From Fibrobacter sp. (GTDB taxonomy: Bacteria; Fibrobacterota; Fibrobacteria; Fibrobacterales; Fibrobacteraceae): a DNA stretch of 28,388 nt. Both the position numbers and the translations under genes were made by a program. This document shows positions 1 to 6,429 of the stretch, piece after piece; the stretch's first letter is position 1, and each line of letters opens with the position of its first letter. The stretch lies in contig JAAYXQ010000076.1 of assembly GCA_012515825.1 (NCBI GenBank), positions 1 through 28,388 of the forward strand, read 5' to 3'. The notes under the pieces are model-generated. The model was given only the letters and a program-made list of their open reading frames with translations. It made no database searches and was not told the DNA's origin.

Positions 1-5
1 GAACA

Positions 6-1421
6 CTAGCCAACGCTATGTTCTAATTTAAGCGTCAGAAGTTGCCTTGCTTCAGAGGCAAATTCGCCAGGGAGTTCCTGGAAGACGTCTTTACAAAAAC
101 CACTGACCATCGCTTGAATCGCATCTTCTCTTTTAATGCCGCGAGATTCAAAATAATAGAGTTGGTCTTCACTAATTCGACTAGTAGTTGCTTCGTGTTC
201 TGTTTTTGCAGAAGAATTGGCTACTTGAATATAAGGGAACGTATGGGCGGCACTTTCTGTACCCACAAGCATGCTATCGCATTGAGTGTAGTTACGCGAG
301 TTAGTTGCTTTCGGGTGAATATCGACAAGGCCTCTAAACGCATTGCTGCTTTGATCGGCGCTGATTCCCTTGCTGATAATAGTACTCTTGGTATTTTTAC
401 CAATATGAATCATTTTAGTACCAGTATCGGCTTGCATATGGCCATTCGTTAGAGCCACAGAGTAAAATTCACCAGTGGAGTTATCGCCAACAAGCAAACA
501 AGCAGGGTATTTCCATGTAATAGCACTTCCAGTTTCTACTTGAGTCCAGCTTATATGGCTGTTTTTACCAGCGCACTTGCCTCTTTTTGTGACAAAATTA
601 TAAACGCCACCTTCCCCTGTTTCTCGGTCGCCTGCATACCAGTTTTGTACAGTGCTGTATTTTATTTTAGCATCGTCTTTTGCTACCAATTCAACGACTG
701 CACTATGCAACTGTTTGCTGCTAAACTCAGGAGCGGTACACCCTTCGAGGTAACTCACGCTCGCGCCTGCATCGGCGATAATCAAAGTCCTTTCAAATTG
801 CCCAGCTTCTTTATTGTTGATTCTAAAATAAGTGGAAAGATCCATTGGGCATTTTACTCCAGGCGGGATATACACAAAACTCCCATCAGTGAAAACGGCG
901 CTGTTTAATGCGGCAAAATAATTATCACCAGCAGGAACAACGCTACCCATATACTCTTCAATCAATTCAGGGTATTCTTTTACTGCATCTGAAATAGAAC
1001 AGAAAATGACACCATATTCCATCAACTTCTTTTTATGACTCGTATAAATACTCACGCTATCAAACACAGCATCTACAGCCACATTCGCTAAGCGCTTTTG
1101 TTCATCAAGAGGAATGCCTAGCTTTTCAAAAGTAGCCAGCAATTCTGGGTCGACATCTTCTATCGATTCATGTTGCTTCTTGTTTTTAGGGGCCGAGTAG
1201 TAAACAATATCTTGCAAATCGACAGGAGGAAAATGGAGTTCGCCCCAAGTAGGGGGAGTCATTTTCAAAAGTCTCTCGTAAGATTTTAAGCGAAAATCCA
1301 ATAAAAAAGCAGGTTCGTTTTTAAGCTTAGAGGCTCGTCGAATAACGTCTTCAGAAAGGCCTTTTTCAAAAGCATCATTTTCAATGTCTGTCACAAACCC
1401 GTATTTATAATTTTCATTCAT
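6..1421 (-). CDS. sufB: Fe-S cluster assembly scaffold subunit SufB
   Basis: Complete 471-residue SufB, the core subunit of the cytosolic SufBCD complex on which Fe-S clusters are assembled. The C-terminal half is strongly SufB-like. Motif TQCDSMLVG holds Cys381, equivalent to E. coli Cys405, and AKTEHEATTS holds His409 and Glu410, equivalent to His433 and Glu434; these equivalences come from counting back from the shared C-terminal LEHSVG ending. The central SVSYLEGCTAP and GKNSHISWTQVETGS stretches are also typical. It starts 6 nt after the IscU-like/Nfu fusion gene, so the two are one operon. I see no good Shine-Dalgarno sequence before its ATG, which suggests translational coupling. The stop codon lies at the window edge; sufC, sufD and sufS would be expected further left. 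Family assignment is very secure. Confidence 0.97.
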   Translation of the reverse strand: MNENYKYGFVTDIENDAFEKGLSEDVIRRASKLKNEPAFLLDFRLKSYERLLKMTPPTWGELHFPPVDLQDIVYYSAPKNKKQHESIEDVDPELLATFEKLGIPLDEQKRLANVAVDAVFDSVSIYTSHKKKLMEYGVIFCSISDAVKEYPELIEEYMGSVVPAGDNYFAALNSAVFTDGSFVYIPPGVKCPMDLSTYFRINNKEAGQFERTLIIADAGASVSYLEGCTAPEFSSKQLHSAVVELVAKDDAKIKYSTVQNWYAGDRETGEGGVYNFVTKRGKCAGKNSHISWTQVETGSAITWKYPACLLVGDNSTGEFYSVALTNGHMQADTGTKMIHIGKNTKSTIISKGISADQSSNAFRGLVDIHPKATNSRNYTQCDSMLVGTESAAHTFPYIQVANSSAKTEHEATTSRISEDQLYYFESRGIKREDAIQAMVSGFCKDVFQELPGEFASEARQLLTLKLEHSVG

Positions 1422-1427
1422 AACAAA

Positions 1428-2231
1428 TTAAGGTGTTAAAGTTTTAGGCATCTCTTCATCAGTAAGAGGCGGGTAAGAGGCAAAAGGATCTTCAGGCTCT
1501 ACCACAATATTGTAATATACATTGTTTTTTAATTGGTCTTCAATGTAGAAGAGCGTTCCACCCATAGCAGAACCACAACCAGCACAAGCTCCTTGGAATC
1601 GAATTTGAAGGCGATTGTCTTTAGTTAAAGCAAGCACTTCTAAATCACCGCCGTCCATGCGAAGCGTGTCGCGAACATATTCATGAAGGCAATCTTCAAT
1701 TTTTTGGAGCTTTTCTTCATGAGAAAGAGCGTTCCATTCGGCATCGGCTTCGGCACGGCCTTCGACTGTTTGCGTTTTATACTTAATGGTTTCCATCGCT
1801 TCACGAGCGGCCAGAGCCACGTTTTTCTTTTCAGGATACACTTCTTTAATATTTAGAATCAACTTTTGTAGTAACTCGAGTTCTACAGCATCTTCTGGTA
1901 GAGCTTTTGTATGGGGAGTATCTCTGAGTAAGCTTTCAATTTCTGAGATCTTTATACTAGAAGCCTCTTCCACCGTTTTATTTTGAATTAAAGAACAAAA
2001 CGTATCGGCGAGGGCTGTAAAAATAGGGCCACCATAAGTGAAAAAGCGAGTCTCTAAAATAATATCCGAATCGGGGTCTACCATTAAATAAACTTTAAGA
2101 CTTGATTCTTTAATATCTATAAGAGCAAGGCCCTTTTCATCGGCTTCAATTTGAAAGATAGCACCACGGTATTTAGGGGTTTTTGCAGTCTGTGCAAGCT
2201 TATTAGATATAGATAAAGATTCTTCGCTCAT
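1428..2231 (-). CDS. IscU-like/Nfu two-domain Fe-S scaffold protein with degenerate IscU part
   Basis: 267 residues. The C-terminal domain (about 172-250) is a NifU/Nfu Fe-S scaffold or carrier domain, with RMDGGDLEVL followed by GACAGCGSAMGGT holding the cluster-binding Cys216-x-x-Cys219. The N-terminal domain (about 20-135) resembles IscU/NifU-N: FFTYGGPIFTALADTF...NKTVEEA aligns with the IscU TFGCGSAIAS...GKTVEEA region. The first IscU ligand Cys is replaced (YGGP), and only Cys79 and Cys181 remain outside the CxxC, so this domain has probably lost its own cluster site. A linker of charged residues joins the two. It is the first gene of the visible suf operon, directly upstream of sufB, so a role feeding or receiving clusters from SufBCD is likely. 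The Nfu domain is certain; calling the N-terminal half IscU-like rests on pattern similarity only. Confidence 0.85.
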   Translation of the reverse strand: MSEESLSISNKLAQTAKTPKYRGAIFQIEADEKGLALIDIKESSLKVYLMVDPDSDIILETRFFTYGGPIFTALADTFCSLIQNKTVEEASSIKISEIESLLRDTPHTKALPEDAVELELLQKLILNIKEVYPEKKNVALAAREAMETIKYKTQTVEGRAEADAEWNALSHEEKLQKIEDCLHEYVRDTLRMDGGDLEVLALTKDNRLQIRFQGACAGCGSAMGGTLFYIEDQLKNNVYYNIVVEPEDPFASYPPLTDEEMPKTLTP

Positions 2232-2260
2232 AATGATTCACAAATTAGAAAAAAATTAAA

Positions 2261-2295
2261 TATAAGAAATCCCTATTTTAATGGATTTCTTGTAT
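2261..2295. promoter_or_regulatory. 13-bp inverted repeat in the suf/patatin divergent intergenic region
   Basis: AAGAAATCC (2265-2273) and GGATTTCTT (2283-2291) are perfect inverse complements, and the match continues to 12 of 13 positions when the outer bases (2261-2264 and 2292-2295) are included; the spacer is 9 nt. It lies in the 5' region of the suf genes. Read on the minus strand, the hairpin is followed within a few bases by a run of seven T, so it could be an attenuator-like terminator. Equally it could be an operator for a dimeric repressor controlling suf, the phospholipase gene or both. It does not match the IscR or Fur consensus as I know them. Confidence 0.5.
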
Positions 2296-2376
2296 TTATT
2301 CTCCACAAAAGGCTCAAAAAACTTCTATTTTTTGACTATTAAGAATAATTGATTTTTATTGATGAGAGAAGATTTT

Positions 2377-3234
2377 ATGAGTTCACTAGGATTAGTTCTT
2401 GAAGGCGGTGGAATGAGGGGCGCTTATACCGCAGGCGTTCTTGATTTTTTTATGCAAAATAAAATAGAAGTCGATGGCGTTGTTGGGGTATCGGCAGGAG
2501 CCACCCATGCCTGTAACTTCATATCTAAGCAATATAAAAGAAATTATCGTATTGATGTGATTCATGCGAGAAACCCTAAGTTTATGAGCTTTAGATCATT
2601 TTTTAAGACAGGTGATTTTTTTGGCAAAGACTTCTGTTATGATGCTCTTCCAAATGAAATCGATCCATTTGATTATGAAACATTTGCCCAATCCAAAATT
2701 CCTTTTTATGTCGTATGTACTGATCTTGAAACAGGTGAAGCAAAATACATTCCAATGACAGACTTAAAAAAACAAATGGATTATTTAAGAGCATCTGCCT
2801 CTTTACCATTACTTTCTAAAATTGTAGAAATAGACGGGAAAAAGTATTTAGATGGCGGCGTAAGCGATAGCATCCCTATTCGTTTTATGGAAAAGCAAGG
2901 CTTCGATCACAATATCGTCGTTTTAACACGTCCAAGCACTTACCGTAAAAAGCCAGTCAGTTTCTTTTCGCTAATCCAAAAAAAATATAAGGATTATCCT
3001 CGTTTTATACATGCTTCTGCAGAAAGGCATCTCGTCTATAACGAAACGTTAGATTATGTTCAAAAACAAGCTCAAGAAAAAAAAGCTTTTGTTTTTAGGC
3101 CTTCAAAGAATATTGCCATTTCGCGATTAGAGAGAAGTGGGGCTAAATTAGAAAAGCTTTATGAATTGGGCTTTCAAGATGCACTAAGGCAAAAAGATGC
3201 TCTTGATCGTTTTATTGAAAAATCAAGAATTTAA
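2377..3234 (+). CDS. Patatin-like phospholipase (YjjU/RssA-type esterase)
   Basis: Ser-Asp dyad lipid acyl hydrolase of the patatin family, probably cytoplasmic since no signal peptide is seen. With the start at 2377 it has 285 residues. The oxyanion-hole motif GGGMRG is at 10-15, the nucleophile elbow GVSAG at 37-41 with Ser39, and the dyad Asp159 in DGGVSDS. The overall layout, including an N-terminal LVLEGGGMRGAYTAGVLD, is closest to E. coli YjjU. Upstream in-frame TTG (2359) and ATG (2362) codons exist, but the GAGAGAAG purine run at 2364-2371 sits 5 nt before 2377, and this start puts the patatin motif close to the N-terminus as in relatives. First gene of a three-gene group with ppnP and an ABC permease. 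The substrate is unknown. Confidence 0.92.
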   Translation: MSSLGLVLEGGGMRGAYTAGVLDFFMQNKIEVDGVVGVSAGATHACNFISKQYKRNYRIDVIHARNPKFMSFRSFFKTGDFFGKDFCYDALPNEIDPFDYETFAQSKIPFYVVCTDLETGEAKYIPMTDLKKQMDYLRASASLPLLSKIVEIDGKKYLDGGVSDSIPIRFMEKQGFDHNIVVLTRPSTYRKKPVSFFSLIQKKYKDYPRFIHASAERHLVYNETLDYVQKQAQEKKAFVFRPSKNIAISRLERSGAKLEKLYELGFQDALRQKDALDRFIEKSRI

Positions 3235-3275
3235 AAAGACTATTTTTAATTAATCAATCTGAAAAGGAGATTTCT

Positions 3276-3557
3276 ATGATACCTGTGAATAAATATTTTG
3301 AAGGCAAAGTAACCTCTCTCAGCTTTTCTAACAGTTTTGGCCGATTTTCCGTTGGAGTAATGGTTGCTGGCGAATATGAATTTAAAACCTCTTGCGTTGA
3401 AGTGATGACATTAGTAAGCGGAAAATGGTTTATTCAACTACCTAACGAAACTGATTTTGTGCCTTATCCAGAAGGATCATCTTTTGAAGTGGCTGCGAAT
3501 GAATCTTTTAAATTAAAAGTACTAGAAGATTGTGGCTATCTTTGCCAGTATAAATAA
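3276..3557 (+). CDS. ppnP: Pyrimidine/purine nucleoside phosphorylase PpnP
   Basis: 93-residue small cupin-fold protein of the PpnP family (formerly YaiE, DUF1255), which catalyses phosphorolysis of several nucleosides to free base and ribose 1-phosphate in the cytosol. The length matches the family (about 94), and the sequence follows it throughout: NKYFEGKVTSLSF near the start, GRFSVGVMVAGEYEF, EVMTLVSGKWFIQLP, and the closing GYLCQYK, parallel to YLCRYL in E. coli. A good ribosome site, AAGGAGA at 3264-3270, lies 5 nt before the ATG. It sits between the patatin gene (41 nt gap) and the permease (3 nt gap), so all three are probably co-transcribed. Nothing in the neighbourhood points to a dedicated nucleoside pathway. 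Confidence 0.95.
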   Translation: MIPVNKYFEGKVTSLSFSNSFGRFSVGVMVAGEYEFKTSCVEVMTLVSGKWFIQLPNETDFVPYPEGSSFEVAANESFKLKVLEDCGYLCQYK

Positions 3558-3560
3558 AAA

Positions 3561-4211
3561 ATGATTTGGACTATCGCTCGACATGAATGGCGTCTGATTT
3601 TTAGAGAACCTCGCTTTTGGGTGCCCTTCTTGTTCCCTCCTCTTTTATTAATAGTGACTCAGTGGATTGTATTTTCAAACCAAGGAGACGCCTTTGGGAG
3701 CGAGGATATTCAGGGCTATATCATGCTCTTGCTAGGCGTTATGATGGCACCAATGGCTTCGCCACTCACAGCAGATAGCTTTGCTGGAGAAAGAGAACGC
3801 AATTCATTAGAATTACTGTTACTTGCTCCAGTGACCGCAAAAGAATTATTTTTTGGCAAGTTTTTAGCCGTAATCCCTTTCCCTTTATTTTTCGCTATTG
3901 CAATACAAACCATTTTCTTTCTGTTTGTAGAGAGCATTACATTTTCCATCTATTTAAAAACCCTTTTAGCTGCTATTTCTGCTTGCCTTTTAGTCAATGG
4001 CTTTTCACTATTAATTTCTCTTCGAGCAAAAACAGTACGCTCGGCAACACAAAGTTCTATCATCATTATTTTCCCGCTCTTTATACTCGTACAATGGGGC
4101 GCCAAAGAATATCTAAGCGGATTAAGCATCCCTATCATTTCTTTTACCATTTCGATCCTTGCTTTTATACTATTTTCTGCGTTAGCTTTTAGAAGATTTA
4201 AGAAAGTTTAG
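3561..4211 (+). CDS. ABC-2 type transporter permease
   Basis: 216-residue integral membrane protein with about six hydrophobic segments. It begins with IARHEWRLIFREPRFW, the cytoplasmic entry helix typical of ABC-2 permeases (YhaP/NatB-like), then a first membrane span, a short extracytoplasmic stretch, the conserved FAGERERNSLELLLLAPVTAKELFFGKF region between spans 2 and 3, and four further spans ending in a basic tail (FRRFKKV). The substrate cannot be read from the sequence. No ATP-binding subunit is encoded beside it, which is unusual; the partner must be elsewhere. The start is 3 nt after ppnP without its own clear ribosome site, so translation is probably coupled. It is the last gene before the terminator at 4270-4294. 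Confidence 0.85.
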   Translation: MIWTIARHEWRLIFREPRFWVPFLFPPLLLIVTQWIVFSNQGDAFGSEDIQGYIMLLLGVMMAPMASPLTADSFAGERERNSLELLLLAPVTAKELFFGKFLAVIPFPLFFAIAIQTIFFLFVESITFSIYLKTLLAAISACLLVNGFSLLISLRAKTVRSATQSSIIIIFPLFILVQWGAKEYLSGLSIPIISFTISILAFILFSALAFRRFKKV

Positions 4212-4269
4212 GGGGGATATAGTCCATCTATATAGTTATTAATAAAGTGTTTTTTCAAAAATAACGATA

Positions 4270-4294
4270 CTCTTTGTTTTCAAAGAGCTTTTTT
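4270..4294 (+). terminator. Rho-independent terminator
   Basis: Perfect 7-bp stem CTCTTTG (4270-4276) / CAAAGAG (4281-4287) with a TTTT loop, followed after one C by six T (4289-4294). It lies 59 nt after the permease stop and closes the patatin-ppnP-permease unit. The lipoprotein-gspE operon begins 70 nt further on. Confidence 0.85.
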
Positions 4295-4363
4295 CTCTGA
4301 TGAGATTATGATTGTTTTATTTCTTGCTATCTTTTGCATTTAGTTGAGTTATGGAGCTATTCG

Positions 4364-5035
4364 ATGAGTCGTTATATTCATTTAAGTGGGATTGTTTTTC
4401 TCCTTGTAAGCTTTTTTTTGATGGGATGTCTTCAAGAAGCCTCATCGGAGCGTATTCCCGTAAGGTATACTGTATTAGTGCGAGATGGGAATACAGGGGA
4501 GGCTCTTAATAACGCCTCTGTTGAAATGACAGATGAAAAGCTAATTACAACTTCTTTATCTACGAACGAAAATGGCAGAGTGACTTTTCCTTCGATAGAA
4601 AGTTATGTCAATCAGTTTATCATTACGATGGAAGATTATGAGCCTTCAGATACAGTAGACGTTGTCAGTGTAACAGACACTTCATTAGATGTCGTTTTAA
4701 GAACATTGAATATTGCATTGCTCCCTGTAGGATCATCTTCTGTAGAAAAAAAAATATACTCCTATACAGTGAATGTAATGAGTTCCGTTGATGCAGAACC
4801 AATAGAAGGGGCAACGGTTTCTGTCCGTTCTGGAAGTAATTTTGAAAAAAGTGCGAAAACTAGTTCTACTGGAAGGGCCTTTTTAGATTCTTTACCCTCT
4901 AATCAGAATTTATTTGCAATCACGGCTGCGGGTTATGTATCCACAGATACGGTTCATACCGTTTTAGATACATCAGATGCTTCAGAAGTACTTTGTGCAC
5001 TAAAAGTAGTATTAAAACCTTCGGTATCTGAATAA
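4364..5035 (+). CDS. Lipoprotein with two tandem carboxypeptidase-regulatory-like (Ig-like) domains
   Basis: 223 residues from the ATG at 4364; GGAG at 4353-4356 is a suitable ribosome site, and this start gives a proper lipoprotein signal with lipobox Leu19-Met-Gly-Cys22. The mature part is two homologous beta-sandwich repeats: YTVLVRDGNTGEALNNASV through DVVLRT, and YTVNVMSSVDAEPIEGATV through LKVVL. Each has the pattern of carboxypeptidase regulatory-like domains (a V.D..TGE.L..A.V start, then T...GR..F.S). It overlaps gspE by one base (TAATG), so it is the first gene of the secretion operon. An envelope role as pilotin, secretin partner or assembly factor is suggested by position only; no GspS family signature is visible. 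Confidence 0.8.
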   Translation: MSRYIHLSGIVFLLVSFFLMGCLQEASSERIPVRYTVLVRDGNTGEALNNASVEMTDEKLITTSLSTNENGRVTFPSIESYVNQFIITMEDYEPSDTVDVVSVTDTSLDVVLRTLNIALLPVGSSSVEKKIYSYTVNVMSSVDAEPIEGATVSVRSGSNFEKSAKTSSTGRAFLDSLPSNQNLFAITAAGYVSTDTVHTVLDTSDASEVLCALKVVLKPSVSE

Positions 5036-6426
5036 TGTTATTAGAGTTAGAATCGGCTCCAAGTTCCGCTTGCTTAAGGCTAATCCCTTTAGAAATAATG
5101 CAACGTTATTTTCTTTTTCCTTTTAGCTTAAATGAAGAAGATCATGTTCTTTCAGTTGCCTTTTCTGATTCTGATGATTTTGATTTAATGGCTGATTTGC
5201 AGGCCATTACAGGGTGTTGGATTCAACCATTTCAATCCACATCGGAACGGATTTTAGAATGGATTGATGCCTATTGCCATACAATGACTTCAACAAATGC
5301 TAAAGGATTTATTAATACAACTTCGCAGCAATCCCCAGTTGTTCGATTAGTTGACGAGATTATTTCTGAAGCCATGCATGGCGGAATTTCGGATATTCAT
5401 TTTGAACCTGGAGAACGAGAACTATTAGTCCGTTTTAGAAAAGATGGTGTTTTAGTCATCGTAAGAAAACTATCTGTTCGGCTAATTGCAGAAGTTATTT
5501 CTAGGATTAAAATCATGTCTCGAATGGATATTGCAGAGCGTCGGCGACCTCAAGATGGGCGAATCCATTTTAATGACGGCAGTCGAGAAGTGGATATTCG
5601 TGTTTCAGCTTTACCTACAGACTATGGTCAAAAAATAGTATTGCGATTGTTAGATAAGGGTAGCGTAATACATGATTTATCGGCATTAGGAATGTTGCCT
5701 AAGCATATTCAATTGGCAGAGAAAGAAATAAAAAAACCTTATGGAATGATATTGATTACTGGGCCCACGGGATCTGGAAAAACTACGACTCTTTATACTT
5801 TATTACAAATGATTCGTTCTTCAGAAATTAATATTTCAACAATAGAAGAACCTATTGAATATAAAATCCCAGGCATTATTCAAACGGCAGTAAATCCCAA
5901 AATTGATCTTACTTTTGCCTCTGCATTAAGAACGTTATTAAGGCAAGATCCAGATGTCATTATGGTTGGAGAAATACGAGATTCAGAAACAGCTGAATTA
6001 GCTATTCGAGCTTCATTAACAGGGCATTTAGTCTTTTCCACATTACACACAAATGATGCTCCTTCGGCGATTGTTCGATTAATTGATATGGGAATAGAAC
6101 CATTTTTAGTCGCCTCATCACTAAATATGATTATGGCTCAACGTCTTGTAAGGCGTATTTGTAGCCATTGTAAAGGGAATCCAGCAGAACAAAAAAAGTG
6201 TTTGTTTTGCGGGGGAACTGGCTTTAGAGGGCGTTTAGGGATATATGAAATGATGCCAATGACAGAGCAAATACGAGAAAAAATTCATTCTGGGTGCTCT
6301 TTAAGAGAAATCAAAGAAATTGCAAAAACAGAAGGAATGACCACATTAGCAGAAGATGGTCATGATAAAATTTTAAAAGGTTGGACCACTGAAGCAGAAG
6401 TTCTTGCTGAGGCCATGGGAGATTAA
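5035..6426 (+). CDS. gspE: Type II secretion/type IV pilus assembly ATPase GspE (PilB-like)
   Basis: 463-residue hexameric secretion ATPase that would power pseudopilus assembly from the cytoplasmic face of the inner membrane. A single N-terminal GspE-N/MshEN-like domain (about 12-82) precedes the motor. The motor carries Walker A GPTGSGKTT at 243-251, an Asp box around IEEPIEYK, Walker B VIMVGE at 308-313, and a His box with STLHTND at 335-341. The C-terminal zinc motif is present as Cys376-x2-Cys379 and Cys389-x2-Cys392, with only 9 residues between the pairs, much shorter than the nearly 30 usual in GspE. Starts in a one-base overlap with the lipoprotein gene; gspD follows after 3 nt. Family certain; T2SS versus T4P cannot be settled from this protein alone. 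Confidence 0.95.
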   Translation: MLLELESAPSSACLRLIPLEIMQRYFLFPFSLNEEDHVLSVAFSDSDDFDLMADLQAITGCWIQPFQSTSERILEWIDAYCHTMTSTNAKGFINTTSQQSPVVRLVDEIISEAMHGGISDIHFEPGERELLVRFRKDGVLVIVRKLSVRLIAEVISRIKIMSRMDIAERRRPQDGRIHFNDGSREVDIRVSALPTDYGQKIVLRLLDKGSVIHDLSALGMLPKHIQLAEKEIKKPYGMILITGPTGSGKTTTLYTLLQMIRSSEINISTIEEPIEYKIPGIIQTAVNPKIDLTFASALRTLLRQDPDVIMVGEIRDSETAELAIRASLTGHLVFSTLHTNDAPSAIVRLIDMGIEPFLVASSLNMIMAQRLVRRICSHCKGNPAEQKKCLFCGGTGFRGRLGIYEMMPMTEQIREKIHSGCSLREIKEIAKTEGMTTLAEDGHDKILKGWTTEAEVLAEAMGD

Positions 6427-6429
6427 AAA

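Noticed and set aside
42..908. Open frames of 122-136 codons on the plus strand opposite sufB
   Set aside because: They lie antisense to a clearly conserved SufB, have no ribosome sites and encode Cys/Phe-rich sequence without any family pattern.
2332..2360. Promoter for the patatin gene from TTGACT (2332-2337)
   Set aside because: No acceptable -10 hexamer occurs 16-18 nt downstream; only T-rich sequence is there.
4217..4245. Small palindromes (ATATAG-tccat-CTATAT and TTATTAATAA) after the permease gene
   Set aside because: Six-base AT-rich stems are expected by chance here, and the strong terminator at 4270-4294 accounts for the region.
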